From Glossina fuscipes (lineage: Eukaryota; Arthropoda; Insecta; Diptera; Glossinidae), in contig NW_023998491.1 in assembly GCF_014805625.2 (NCBI RefSeq), positions 2,072,726 to 2,136,725 on the forward strand: 64,000 bases of DNA, in the 5' to 3' direction. The notes beneath the pieces are model-generated. The model made no database searches. It saw only the letters and a program-made list of their open reading frames with translations, and was not told where the DNA came from. The translations under genes and the position numbers were made by a program. This document shows, piece after piece, positions 1 through 14,100 of this stretch (its first letter is position 1; every line of letters begins with the position of its first letter).

Positions 1-2212
1 TGTAGTCTTGCAACATTTCATGGTGCAAATCGGCTCATGATAGTCACTTGACAAGGAAATCGACCAGTATGGAACACGTACGTCAATTTTTTGTATATCA
101 CCGCGTTGAAGCAAGCTTATGACATGTAAGCCGTCATATGCCAAAATGGCCTGATTGCTGTAATTGGTTCATGGTAGTAATTTGACATCAAAATTAAGTG
201 GAACTATATGAGTGTCTTCCTTGGACTTCACTTCATATAAATCACATATGCTTCACATATGCTTTGTGCTTTAGATCCCAACGTATATAGGAGTTGTAAA
301 GAAAAGCAGGCCCTTATAGGGTGAGAATGCCTAGTTTCTTTTTTTTATGACGGAACCTGAAAAATAATAGTATATTTCGGAACTAAACCAAGCTTACTGA
401 TATGGGCATCCTTCAACATGAGGGCTTTCATGAAATGTACGCATTTGCATGGAAATAATGTGTACTTTTTGATGTATTATTAGCAAATAAGTGAATAACT
501 TTACTAGAGGAAATAGTGTAGGGTGTCTAATGGTCGCAACTATAATGTTCTTATTTGTTTCTAGTTTCGATATTTTTTAGATTAATGTATGTGTACAAGC
601 AGGTATTTTATGCTGATAGTAAGGATCCTGCTATCCTCTACTTCCTAGTAACACGAATTGTAATAATAATACAGTAATGGTAGTGATAATGTAGGCAGTA
701 ATAGCAATGATATTAATAGCGATAATCACTTTGATAATAGCAGTGACAAAAAGGTTGGTAGTAACGATAATATTAGAAGCAGAAATGATAGACCGGAGAA
801 AATCGAGTCTTTCCAAGAGCAGATATGAATTAAATGATTATATAGACTTCAATGCTCTGAGCGCTCAATATTTTTTCACTAACTAATTTTTTTCTTCTCC
901 TTCCATTTCGTCTGTCTTTCTAAAAAATGTACGCATGTTTACTCCACTGTACTCGAGGTGAATAGGCGAGTAAGTCTAGCTGCTTCTAGAATCTAAATCC
1001 TCCTATCATAAGCAAGGTAAATTAACCTTTGTTTTAAGAGAGTTTGTCTTTACAATTTCAATCACTGCTCCGTTCTTATTCTTTCTTCTAAGCTATCTCG
1101 CTCTCTCTCACTTTCTGGCACTGAAAAACAACAAAAAAGGCAAGAAAGAAATTCTAATTTTTTTAACACGAGTCTTCTGTTGATAAATTCTTCTCTTTTA
1201 AAAGCTTGTGTAAAAATTGAAATGGAAAAGTTATCGTCACTTCAAGGCAATCCACAACCAATCCGCCAATTCGGACCATTTTTATCCTTACTTTCCTTAC
1301 TAAAGAGAAAATTGACACACACACTCATCTTAATCCTAATCTCTTTCCACAACTTTATTCCCAATCAACGGCGACTACGTCTGCTACCATCACTTACCGC
1401 TGCAATGTATCCTTAAGAAGTGTATTTTTTTATTATGTAATTGTGAACATAATCTTAGAATTAAACTTTTACCTTTTGATTGATGAGATCTGTTCAATAA
1501 TGAAAACTCGTTTCGTTACTTAACTTCACCAAAGTGACCAGAGCAAGCATCCATTCCATCCGTAAAAAGAAGAGAAATCCGCCGTTGTGTTTGCCACACG
1601 TCTATCCATCCTAATATTCATTTCTCCGGCATTTATAAATTAGAATAATAGCAATATATTCAGTTTAAAGGTAACGTATTCGGAGTGTCTAACCCTGAAG
1701 ATATGCTGAAAGTTAAAATATTTCACTTTATTAATGTGATGACTACACTAACCTAGATGGTCTGTCATTGGAAAAAACAGAGCGAGGTAGTCGTAGCTGC
1801 TTGTGCTTATCCTTGTTTAGTCTTACAACTACATAATTTTCTTTGGTCTAAATAAGTTAGCAATAATAATAATACCCTTACTTTTCTAAGTGGCCCTGCA
1901 CTATATTTATACAGGTCAACACTTACGATGGATAATAAAGGATTAGGTCGCTTACCAATCACGTTGACTTTGGACGAATCAAGTTTTTTGTACCCAAATT
2001 CTTATTGCTAACTAAGAAGATAAATGATAAATTTTAGAGCCAACCAAGTGATAATAAACGAGTCAGTCGATGGGGAATTTTCTGTAATCAAGAATAATTT
2101 ATTTTCTTAGAGTCTTTTATGAGTATCTACCTGTGCTACAAAAGAAAATAAGTTGTAGATGTTCAATGTTCGTTGATAAATACTATTAAGCAGAAACCAA
2201 TAACAAAAATAT
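1..2212. other. Non-genic flank
   Basis: No supported gene. The stretch is AT-rich with short random ORFs only. A weak duplicated phrase (around 27-60 and 162-197) hints at an old repeat. Confidence 0.5.
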
Positions 2213-2491
2213 GAACGTGTCGTGCTTTGTAAGCGTCAGCTTGGCTTTACATGCCAATAGACTTGCATTAATCCAGTAATAACGTACAATAACATTTACA
2301 GGTATGTAAATATGAAACCGGAATTTGTCAATAGATGACCGTAACTGTTAAATTTCTGTGAACGTATCTTGCTTTGTACGCGTAAACGCGGCTTTACATG
2401 CCAATAGACTTACTTTAATCCAGTAATAAAATATACGACAGGTATGTAAATATGAAACCGGAATTAGTGAATAGATGGCCTTAACTGTCAA
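2213..2491. repeat. Two-copy tandem repeat, period about 147 bp
   Basis: Copies at 2213-2351 and 2360-2491 share long identical blocks (for example the phrases GGCTTTACATGCCAATAGAC and GGTATGTAAATATGAAACCG) interrupted by small substitutions and short indels. No coding potential is visible. It looks like a local tandem duplication or a dimeric satellite unit. Confidence 0.85.
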
Positions 2492-3454
2492 TAAAGTTAC
2501 GTCCGGCAAAGACTTTGCAACTCATAGTAATGTACGTCTCGTACAACAGTGTAGTCATTAATACCGTCGAATGTTGTACCAAAGTTTTCATTTTTGATTT
2601 TGAAATTTTTGTTAATCAATGGTACGGACTGAATTGGCCAAATTTTAGTTTACGTTTTTAATTTAAATCGCGAGGAATTTAAAACTAGGCATAATATTTT
2701 AGAAGAGTTTCGCGATATCAGTCTCGACTTCAGCTTGTCTAAGAGAAACGTCTGGAGTGCGGCCTCTGCGAGCGCACTATTCGACTATCTTTACAATTTT
2801 CTCTGTCCTACAAATACTTGATAAACATGATACACCTCTTGTCGCGAGTGTATTGTTATTTCCGATGCCAGTGTTTTTATTTATTATAACACAGCAAAAA
2901 AGACAAAAAAACACTTTTGTGCGCTCTACATCTTGAAATGTGGTCCTTTTCTTTACGCGGGTGGCAACAGTAGGGTCTTTCCTTAAAGGATTTTCAAGTC
3001 GAATTCTGCGAATTCTATTTAAGATCGATGACTGATCTGGTGACGTGTTTTTAAAATTTTTGCAATTTTCCACTTGCACTTGCAGAATGACCCTGAGACT
3101 ATATGAGTTTTCCTTCGCATATTTGAATATCCACTTTTAAGAGTTTTGGTAACTTGGCTATCTCAAGTTTCAGTCGATAAAGGCATAACACATCGATTGG
3201 TCCGACAACCACCGGGGGGCTGCAGCCACTTCTCCCTACCTCTTTTTCTTTCCGGCCATCATTGTATTGGCCGAGTCGAGGACATCTACTGATTGATTGA
3301 TCATAGAATGAAAGGGAAAAAACATTTTAGAGCTTTCCAGGTGGCACAGATTCAGCGAAAAAGTTAATTATTTTTGATGATTATTCGGTTCCCATGTGAT
3401 CGCCGATTGCAAGGCTTCTTATAAAACTTGTAGAAAGAATCTCGACGAACAACT

Positions 3455-3530
3455 TAATAGTCGTGAGTTCGAAATCTCAAGTGTGGTAGAGTTTTCAACA
3501 AAAGCCGATAGCCTTGGATGCTAGCGCTTT
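3455..3530 (+). mobile_element. SINE-family fragment (tRNA-derived), copy 1
   Basis: Contains a box-B-like segment (GTGAGTTCGAAATCTC) followed by the family phrase GTGTGGTAGAGTTTTC. In reverse complement it matches the copies at 51097, 52185 and 59041. The 5' box-A portion is not clear here, so this is probably truncated. Confidence 0.5.
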
Positions 3531-4027
3531 AACATTTTAGACTTCGAATGTAATTCTTTGCTTAAGTTAGTTATATTATAATAATAGTAATGATTGTAGA
3601 ACTTTGTAGCATATTTCTAAGCTTTATATATGTGATTTACAAGAAAAATGCAAACCTTTTACTTTACTACTGTCTTAGCCTACTTTTAAGCATTACATAT
3701 GAAATGGAAAGTTTTGCATACTTTTGTGAAACTGTAGCTTATAAAAACATCTTTCTTCGATTAATGGTGTTTTGCGTGGTAAAAATATAAACAACAACTT
3801 ATAGGCAACGGGAGCGGCGATTGTATAAAATGTGTATAAAAATAAAATTAAATAATTTTCTACAGTATCGCAATTAGCTTGCGCGCGTCTTTAAATACAA
3901 TATTTATTGTTTTGAGTGATAAGGAAAATTCGAGCATATTCACCAAGCTCTGCGATTGAAAAAGCAACAACAATAAAACAAACACAAAAAGAAATTATCT
4001 ATTATTGTTATTTATTATGTTATTACG

Positions 4028-4035
<8 letters not shown>

Positions 4036-4084
<49 letters not shown>
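4036..4084. repeat. (TA)n microsatellite
   Basis: Near-perfect TA dinucleotide run. Confidence 0.95.
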
Positions 4085-4086
<2 letters not shown>

Positions 4087-4628
4087 TTAATACAAGAGCA
4101 CACCAGAGAGATACTGTGTTTTAGTTAGTAATAATAAAAGAAGGAAAACAAAGTTTCGGCCTTATAACCTGACCAGATAAACTGTAATCTGCTTTCCATA
4201 TTAGTAAATTGTAAACAATGTAAATAAATTTACATATATACTTACACTTTGAAATACAACATCATTCATCCATCGGCAACGGCTGCATGTTGTCTTATAC
4301 CGAGCTTTGTGTTTATACGGTCGACAACATGGTTTATTGACTCTGCCTCTGACATGTAATATAATTGCTATGTAGTTGTTATTCTTCTTGTTTTATATTT
4401 AAATTTGTGATCAACAATTATTATTAATTTTTATTTGTAACACGTTACGATTTTTTTTTACCGAAATCCGGTTTCTTGACATTTAAATATTTTTCTTCTT
4501 TTTTTTTTTTTTAAACAAGTTTTAACTCTTCCTTTTTTTTTTATTAATTGAGAAAACGTTTTTCTATATGACTTATTAAGATATTATTAACGTGGTTTTG
4601 GGGAGCGGTTTCTTTTTAATAACTACGC

Positions 4629-4845
4629 TATATAAAGCTGAGATGGCCAACTTCCATCCAACCATCACATCACTTCAATGTTCATAAACTCAACAAGAAC
4701 GACTTGCGTATTAAAAGAAATTCACTTCACTTACTTCATTTCAAATCAGTTAAAATTTTTAAGTTTCAGCTGTATTAGGCTTGCAAATAGAGTAAGAGCT
4801 ATATCTTCAGCTTGTTTATGTAGAAAGCGATTTAATTACGAGTAG
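4629..4845 (+). promoter_or_regulatory. TATA-like element followed by a 55-codon ORF (speculative)
   Basis: TATATAAAG at 4629-4637 is followed about 40 nt later by an ATG at 4678 opening a 55-codon ORF that ends at TAG 4843-4845. The spacing is that of a TATA promoter with a very short leader. The peptide has four cysteines but no convincing signal peptide or known domain, so this may be chance in AT-rich DNA. Confidence 0.2.
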
Positions 4846-6130
4846 CTATTTTCAAGGGGACGTGTCATCATAAAACGAAAATGATCCCAAAATGAAAGAA
4901 AATCTAAGCTATGCTCGCTTTCAACTCTGAAAATGAAATATCATAAGCATCAGGATAAACAGACTACGAGAATGTAAGCCAGATGAAGTCTGGTAATCAC
5001 TAACACAACACTCTATTAGTAACCTCGCTATATGGTTTAATTAGTTTCATGTCGTGCGAAGACGTGACATCGCCCGAACCATTTAGAGAGCCTTCTTTTA
5101 TAGTTTGTATTGAAGGCGATATGGAGATGAGATTATAAATGTCGATCAAGTTTTTACATGCAACCCTAAATTAGTTAATGATTCCCATTGACTTAGGTAT
5201 ATGATCCGCAAGCACTTCAACGGACGCCCACGAACATTTAATTACTTATTAAATAATTTGTTTATCGATTTCCCTCACCGAACTACCGAACTGCAAATCA
5301 CCTTATTCACGAACGAAAATGACTTCCTTAAGCCATTGTACGACATTTGACCATCAGTCAAGTCTTTGTCTTAAATTAAATTTCACACTGAATACTTTAC
5401 TGCTGTTTTTAAAATCCATTGCTGTGCAAGTGATCTATACAAGGCGTGTCGTAAGCTATTGAGGGATGATTATTTTGAAAAGGCATAATCTTCACAGACA
5501 TTCTGTCGCGATGCGTAGCAGTTGATCGGTTTAGAGACCGAGTTGTAACATTCTAAGTGAAAATGTGTTCACTAAACTGATATTGAGCTAATTTTAAACT
5601 TGATTGACTTTATGTCACCTACCACCTATCCCCAACTATTTTTTAAGGCTTTCAATAAAGTGCCAACGCAACTTTTTTAATAGAAAATAGAATAGAAATA
5701 GTCTAAACCCTATAGTCGACATTGTAATTATTATAATACATTGCGGCCTGTACGTCGAACATACGAAAACAATAGGGGCAGACACGCTTAGACCGATTCA
5801 GAAAGGGTCTGTGAATTGATCGATATAATAAAATATGTTATTATCCTAACATACGTTCGGATCGGAAATGGTTTATGATATAAATATATGAAATTGTTTT
5901 CTGTACCTTGATCGATGGTTACCTATGATCAACAGTCGTGTATTTAAGAGCGCAAAATAAGTGTCAGAAAACCAATTTTCACTTTGTACTTACTTGCACG
6001 AACCAAATTGCTATCCAAAACTTTTGCTATGGCATTAACCATATTTTTTAGGGTGCATAAGCCTTTACCATCAAAAGGTATTCTTGCGTAAGGGGAAAAC
6101 TATATACAATTGAAGATAGACGGTAGGGTA

Positions 6131-6429
6131 CGATCTGCGGAGACCCCAAGCCGATATCGCCAGAGATCCAATGGACTGAAATCGCCAAGGCAGCCCTAGG
6201 AAGGGCGGACCGAATCACAATATGGGGCTAACAGATGGGCATAGAAGCATCAAAAGCCAACAAAACGCGGAAAGAGCTGAAGACCGTAGCAGCAGTTAAG
6301 CGAGAATGGAACGGAATAGTCGAGACTCTATGTTTCTTGAAACAGGATGTGCCACAAATAGCGTACAGCATGACAGAAGTAGTAGAATATTCTTTGAAGA
6401 AATCAGAATATACAAGGCACTCTAAATGA
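6131..6429 (+). pseudogene. Coding-like remnant, unrecognised
   Basis: One frame stays open across 6131-6429 except for a single TAG near 6229. The reading is charged and lysine/glutamate-rich, with fewer A/T-rich codons than its surroundings. The composition resembles retrotransposon gag or another mobile-element ORF, but no family motif can be named. Treat as a decayed coding fragment of unknown origin. Confidence 0.25.
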
Positions 6430-6794
6430 GAAAATTGTTTCAAAGTACAACCAGAATCTGGCCACCTTGCTCTAAAAAGCCATATTTTTTTAAACAATTC
6501 AAATAAAATCAATTTTTAGGGGCTTTATAAAAGCAGCCGAAAGATATGTTCAAAAATTAATTAAATGCAATTTTAGTGCATAACTATAGGCTGACCGAGA
6601 ATTAACAGTCAAAGGGACGAAAGCAATCACTTCGACCCCGACATAATCCGCAACTTATTTAAAAAAGTAAAAGTGTAATCAGCAGTAGAAAGTATTTCTA
6701 TAGGAAGAAATCGAAAATAACACTAACTCTTCGGTTTTATTATTATTATTTAATTTTTTTTTTCTTTCATGAATCAACATTTAACAAATATTTG

Positions 6795-6800
6795 TTTATT
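6795..6800 (-). promoter_or_regulatory. Candidate poly(A) signal for the exon-6 isoform of the folate carrier
   Basis: AATAAA on the minus strand about 315 nt past the stop codon at 7115. It is the first canonical hexamer I found downstream of that stop. Confidence 0.4.
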
Positions 6801-7114
6801 TATAAAAATGTATGTATCCAAAAAAAAAAATAAAAAAAACTATAAGACGTAATTTCCAATATTTTCAAATAATCTGAAAAAAATCCAGTTGTAAAAAATA
6901 AAGATTTCAACTTAGGTACTAAAAAAATGAAAGGAATTTTGTTCGCAATCTTTGTTTCCACTTTGGTGACGCAGACATAAGTTTAACTAAAGTTTAAGTA
7001 CTAAATTAAAATAAAGCTGCAAAGAAATTATGAAATATAATAATCGAATGTACGTGCCTATAACATATACATAAATACAAAGGTGAAAAAACTAAAGCGA
7101 TTAGAAGAACACGC

Positions 7115-7271
7115 TTAACTACTACGCTTTTGGTTGGTCGTCATCAGCTGAGAACGTTGCAATAGCAAATATGAGACCTTTTCATATGTTAATATAGTGA
7201 GCATGGTGGCCGGCACAACACGCACCAAACTAGGCTGCAAACCCTTATAAAAACCTCTTCCTCTCTCGTGC
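7115..7271 (-). CDS. Folate carrier alternative last exon 6
   Basis: The acceptor (GTATTTGCAG) sits just before 7271. Its first base completes the AG left by the internal donor of exon 5, restoring an Arg codon, so the frame continues into a second version of the third matrix loop and helix 6 (ERGRGFYKG, then [17 protein letters not shown]). Stop at 7115-7117. Over the 33 residues that replace the exon-5 tail about 17 are identical, so the two tails are homologous. This one is closer to the usual SLC25A32 C-terminus. Confidence 0.87.
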
Positions 7272-7983
7272 CTGCAAATACGCACAAAAGAAAAGTGTAA
7301 TGTGAACATTAGCAAAGTTGGTCAAAGGCTTACCTTCTAAGTGAGTACAAGTAGCTTTTTTTTTTTTTGTTTTGATTTGTTTTGTTTTGTTTTTTGGTGA
7401 AGGAAAAGGGACTTTTTTCTTTTACGCATTTTCTTTTTTTTTTTTTTTTTTTATCTTGATCGGTAAAAGAAAAATGAAAAACATGTAGAAAAAAAATTAA
7501 TTAAAATTCATTTAGCAAATAGATTCAGCAGAAAACACACTTTGAAAAGAGAACCGGATAACAAATTTGTTAAATATTACACACATACATATATATTTAT
7601 ATAGATAGATATATTAATATAAGAATAACTTACTGTTTTTGTGTGTGCGCGACCACATATATAGTAAGTGAATACCGTGAATGTTAAAATTAAATAGAAA
7701 AGAAAAGCCACAATAAAAAAGAGTACACTTTTAGTTCTTTTAATTTAGCAAATTTTCCAAACTGAACCGCCTTAGCGATTGCTTTTGTTTTATACAATTT
7801 GTTTTCTTCTTTTTTTTTTTTTAAATTTAATTTTAAAGTATTTTAATATTTTTTTTAATGAGCTTTGTGTTTAGCCATATATTTCCTTTTACATGAGATT
7901 TGCTTAATAGTTTCTGTTTACTGTGTGATGGAATCTTTTTGCCAAAGGAAGTTTAAATAATTTTTTATTGTTAATAGATATTT

Positions 7984-8024
<41 letters not shown>

Positions 8025-8124
8025 NNNNNNNNNNNNNNNNNNNNNNNNNNNNNNNNNNNNNNNNNNNNNNNNNNNNNNNNNNNNNNNNNNNNNNNNNNNN
8101 NNNNNNNNNNNNNNNNNNNNNNNN

Positions 8125-8155
<31 letters not shown>

Positions 8156-11100
8156 TAGAGTTTATCGTACTTATTTCTAAAACTTATGGGGCTAAAAATA
8201 AGAATTTTTATAATTACTATTATTACTGTTGTTATTACAAAAAAAAAAAGAAGAGTTTTGATGTGCTCTCTCGCTCTCTCTTCCCCTAATGTAAAGAAAA
8301 GCTTTGCAGCCTTCAAGACTCTAAACATTTTTTTATAGTTTATTAAGTTTAGCTTTTAAAAGGTAAATCTATATGTATATATATAATATAAAAATTGTGT
8401 TTGTGGAAATTTATTCAATAAATAATATCCAAAATTTAAATTATTAAAAAATTGTCTAAACTTAATACTAAACCCAAAACATCAATCTTTCAAGTTGAGT
8501 TTTTAAAAATGAAAAGAAAAAAGAAATACTCTCGTCCACTATTTTTCCTTAGTCGTCTCTTCTAACACTAATCATATGAATATTCGAATATAAAAAGCTC
8601 CGGTATTTAAAAAATTACAATACAAAGAACTTATAACCATTGCTTAAAGTTATTATGAAAAACGAAAAAAAACATAAGAAAATTATACAAAAGTATTTAT
8701 ACTGTTGCACTTAAATAATAAAAATGATAATAAAATATGTTTTTTTTTTCAAAGGTTTAAGTTAAAAAAATAACAGTAATACAAAAAATCTTTTTTTAGC
8801 AAGAAATCTCTAAACGAGTGTTTGTCATTTAACGCTGTTTCGCTCTCTCTTTCTTCCTATCTTCTTCATCTTCAATCTTATCATCGTCATCTTCGAGTCA
8901 TCTGGTTAAACATTTCGTTCCCTTTAGTTATCCTTAAGCTTATATTTATAATTATAATTAATTTTGTATTTTTTTTTTTTTTTTTTAAAGTTTAAGTAGA
9001 AATGTACGCGTTTGAGTTTGAAAAAAAAATTGTTCGCTTAAATTGTAGAATGCATAAATTTGGAGTTAGAAAGTATTAAAGAAGGATTAATATTTCGAAA
9101 ACAGACATATTTGCTTCTTTTGTTTGTTTAGATTCTTTTTTTTTTTTTTTTCATTTTCTTCGTTTAAATTTAATTTGTCAATTTCTCCCATATTAGCATG
9201 ACCATGCATATGTTTGGAGTGACATGCACTAAATACGGTACTAGACCCTTATAAAAACCACGCATACGTTCGTACCTCCATATTTGTTTAATACAATCCC
9301 AACTTCCATTGTAATTGTGATGATGATCCTGTAGACGCGCTCTTACCACCTGATATGGATATGTTGCGGCCGCAGCTATTAATTTTGATATAGCAGCGAA
9401 TGTCAAATACTCAGTAGTGGCCTGTAAAACATGATTTTAAGAAAATAATTATATTTAAGTTTTCGTCAATCGCTCTGCGATTACAGAAAGGCACGAATGA
9501 CAGTGAAATGAGAAATGATTACTTGTTCACTTATTAAAAAAAGAAGAAACTTTAGTATGCATATTCTAGGCAAATTTATCCTCTATACAATATACAATGC
9601 CGCCTTGCGCCATGTACGAATAAATGGAGCAAACGATAAGAAGAAAGCTAGGCAACAGTAAAAAGAGGACTATTCTTCTATCATTTGTAATGCGATTGAC
9701 ACATAAGCGATTTTTCGAAAAATTTCTATCTACACATTTCAAAAATGTTTATAACTTCTTTTGTACAGAGTGCGTTTTAGGCGACTGTTTTATAGGCAGG
9801 TGGAGAAAACTTAATTGATATTAGTTTCTGGCTTTTGGTTTAGGTTTTCTCTTCTTAAGTTATGCCTACAGGCGAAGGAATGCCATGCTTACTTACTATT
9901 TATTTAATTTATAGAAAAATATACTACCAGTATGATATAAAAAAGTCGACTTGATATTGATATTTTGTTTTCATGCGATATTATTGCAGATATATGTGTT
10001 TAATATTTTTCTTTTATGCGATATAATCGCAGTTGGGCAAGTAATATTCGCTTCAGAGCAAGAAGCTAAAAAGTTTTCTTTGAACTGAGAATAAACCTAT
10101 TTTTTTTTGCTAGTATTAACTACTTAAAAAAAAATTTTTGTTAATAGAGCACCTAAAATGCAGAATATTGTTACAAGGCCTGTTCATCGAAAAATCTGGC
10201 AGCGAATCGATAAAGCCACTTGTGTAACTGGGAACATTTACAAGTTTTTTAAGCTAAAATAGATTCATTTCAGCCTTCTATCTCATTCCCTGCCACTTTG
10301 GAAAATGTGCAAAAGATGGCTGTTTCAGTAGTAAATGTTATCTATAAATGTTATCGACGGACTAATAAAGTCAACATAGTCGTAATACTTTGCCGATAGA
10401 TATAAAAGTCATGAGATTCATATTATAATTTGAAAAGAGGACAATGCACCAATGCACGACAATAGACGGAGGCATAATAAATTAAAAATGCCTTTAAGCA
10501 GATAAAGCATATTTCCAGCCCACCCAGTCATGTCAAAATTCGCCACGCATGTGTAGGATATCAGCTGTCATATCTTTACTTATTTATTTTGTTTTTGTCT
10601 AAGGAGTTCACTTTTATGATCATCAGCGATTTTTTTGCTTTAACAAATAAGAATCTAAATTTCAAAAAGGTAGAAGAAATAAACCGATTTTTGCAAAAAA
10701 AATTAATCGTTATTTTTAATATAAAAAACAAGTAAGAAAACTATAGTGTGCCGCTTCCCACCATTAAATACCTTGCACCACTCTACACTACAGTTGTTCA
10801 GCCAGAAGTGGTCGAAAAACTCATCGGATGGGAACCATTTTCAATAGCATTCGTCTTTGGAGCAAAACATGTCGATGTAACCATTTCATCATAATATCTC
10901 GAAATTTGCGACTTGTAGGAAAACAAGACTAACAGAGGGACAAATAAGCTGAGATTGATTCAGCAAGTGATTGTTGCAATAAAACGTAGCTCTCAACTAA
11001 ATTAATATAAATTCTTTTAAAGAGCAGTCCGCAACAGCTGCAAACAGGGCCGAAGAAGAATTGAATGCACGTTAATTAATTCGTCAATTGTATGCTACGT

Positions 11101-14100
11101 CGACATCTGAAATTACTGATCCAACTGGTATATGAATAACAATACCATTATATTTTGAAGAGAAAGGCAGCAACGCCACCAATTCAACAGAAACAAAAGC
11201 ACATTCTAAAGTAATTAAAGAAATTAGAAAAAAAAAAAGAGGAGTGGTCAGAATTTTTTAAATTAATGAGCTATGAACAAGTAAGAGTTTTTTACTTTAT
11301 TGACAGTATATGTCACAATCGATTTGGCAAATATTTAGTAAAATGTAGAAATATGTGTCGACCAAAAACCTTGGTTACTTAGTTACCTAAAGTATGTCTA
11401 TCGTAGTGGACACGTTCTTCATCCGTTTAGTCCGGCAACTGACTATTTTCTTTAAAATAGCGAAATTTAATTCCAAATTTTCGTTTTCATTTCTCTTAGA
11501 TTAGCTTTTTAAGGTTTTCTAAATCGGCCCTTAAGTGTGCTAATTAGAATGGCGTGTGTGCCGCTTGTAAGGAATTATTTTGGACTAGCAGGCAGACACT
11601 CATAAATCGATAGTGATCTACTTGTGATTATGTATGAACTTCTTGACAAATTCATAACTGTCGATGTCGGGTAAACTCGATAGCTGCCGATAGCCGACTT
11701 GCCGTAGCACGTTGTGAGTTTATGGCTGTCGCTACTTCTTTGTTAACTTTCCTAACTATTGAGGGCTTATTTTCTGCACTTTACGATTCTCAGCTTTCCC
11801 TAATTTGAAGGCACGTCCCATAAATTTCGATGACATATATCCCCTATATGGGTAGGTACGGTAATGGCTGTCAACGTTTATAAAGAGAAAATTGTTCAAG
11901 AGACATCTGCTTGTAGCGTAGCCTAGGGTAAGTAATGGTCGCGCCTTATAGCAAAGTGATTCCGCGTCCGCGTCATGTATAATCCCTTTTTCTCCTTTTT
12001 GAACAAACTGCATCTTAAAGATGTTATGATTTTCCTTTTTTTTTTTATAATACACATTAAAGCACGTAAGACTGTGAGGTAATACGCAGAGAACAAATAT
12101 TTGAAACTTACCAGTCTAGTGTCGATTGGCAATTTACGATATTCATTGTAAAAATTTTTCAATTCTTCGTATGTCATGAATTGTATGGCACCATGTGAGA
12201 CACCAAGCATGCCCGGAATGAAACCCTAAATTCGAAGATAAACACTGCCGGTCAATATCGTTTTCCAAGTATAAATCTTTGAATAAGGAGAGAAAAATTT
12301 ACCTTATATAAGCCTCTTATGCCTTCCTCTTTGTAAATGTGTGTTAGACCGTGCAGCATGCCGTTATATTTGACTGTTTTGCTGTCAGCCGCATCGTATT
12401 GTAAACACAAACGTGTCTTGACCACCCATAAAGGATTTGTGAATACTAATGTTAGAGCACCGGCTTCAGCGGCGGCTAACATATGCATAGCCGGTCCCAA
12501 TGGCAATGCCGTATTCCCACCTTGAATGAAAGTCTTGATCGTGTTGTAGCTAGAAAAATGGAAGAAATCACAAAATTAAAAATAAATTCTTGTTTTTTTT
12601 TTCATTTGTTAAATACACTTACAACATAAAATAGAGACCCCACGACGAACCGGAACCCCAAACATTTGGTGTGACACCTTTATATAAGCCGCGAAATCCC
12701 TCCTGACGGAATATGGTGGTAAATGCGCTGCCCAAACCACGATATTGCGGTATGGTAGTAGTGCGGCCATCATTAACTGAAAAAGAAAAACAGAGAAGAA
12801 CAGAGCAAAACAAATATATTAACAAAATTAATTTGTTTACATTTTGTAATAATTAAAAAAGTCATCAACAAGAACATCATTGTTTAGAAAACAATGCTTT
12901 AAGAGTAAAGAAAACAAAAGACGGATGCATACGATTTTGTTGAATAATTTTCGTGGGGCACGTGTCGGTTTTAAAACGCTTTTCAACGCAAAAAACTTGT
13001 TGTCTCTCTGTTAAGAAAGAAAGCATACGGTTACGTCAAAGGGTGCACACACACACACACACACAAACAACAATCTAGCTAATACATTGTATTCAATGAC
13101 AGAAAGCACAGTACATACAATGATATGCAACAATTTGCATTGAAAGTTTGTGTAAATAAAGAAAATGAAAAGCGTCAGAGTAGGTGCCCGGCTTTGTTTT
13201 GTTTTTTCCTTTTTTTTTTTTTTACTGCTGATATAGCAGAACGATTTACTCGGTACTCGGTACTCGGTTCTTATCGTGATTATCATTATGCTTTCACATT
13301 GACTTTGATAAGACGTTACGTTGCACTTTTATTCGTGCTATGGTTTTTTTCTTTTTTTTTTTTTTTTTTGTTCTGCTTTTTGTCTTATCTGTTAATAAAT
13401 CGTTTAATAATTGCTAGAACAAAGTTCAATAATATTGAAAATTGGAGCAAAAATTTGTTATTAATTGCACAAAGTTGTTACATTTTCGCAACTTTGCACT
13501 ATTTAGTAATCAATCCATCGGGAGTAGAGTGTGAAGTAGAGCATGGAGTCGTACTAATAATTTAGCAAAATGATAAGATCTTGACGTCATGGCGTCTTCA
13601 TTAAAACGTAATATGACATATAATGTAAATATTAACATTTGTGAATATTGTAAATATATGTGTAACCGTGTGTAAACACTGATAGCTGTAAAAATGTCAT
13701 TTTAATACAATACAAAGTCATCATGAATTTACGTCAATGGAATGTTAAGATAAGGGTAGAAAGTACGAACGATAGAACGATAAAAATACTAATAGCCATA
13801 ATAAATTTACTTAACAATCTGTATACATTCGATCGAAAAGTATCGGGAAAGACAATTTCCTATCTTAGATTAATGAAATATTTTGAAGAGATAGATAGAT
13901 AGATAACTTGAAATTTGAAAAGGGGAAAGATATCTGGGGCCGTTAACCTGTTCGTAATTTGAATATTTTACTCGACAGCAATTTTGCGGTCGAAAGACTT
14001 TTCGCTCGCTAGTAAGAAAAATGCACACTTTATCGACAATTGTAAGCTAACAACATCCCGCTACAGAGAGTTGATGGTCGTCGGTAGCTGTAAAATTTCC

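Noticed and set aside
3916..4128. ORF rich in isoleucine and tyrosine
   Set aside because: Translation of a TA microsatellite.
6228..6512. 94-residue minus-strand ORF
   Set aside because: Antisense shadow of the coding-like remnant at 6131-6429.
7918..8328. Long lysine/phenylalanine ORFs on both strands
   Set aside because: Produced by poly-T/poly-A and the N gap.
13011..13565. Overlapping 91- and 146-residue ORFs in carrier intron 1
   Set aside because: Built on CA repeats and poly-T runs; no motif and no splice context.
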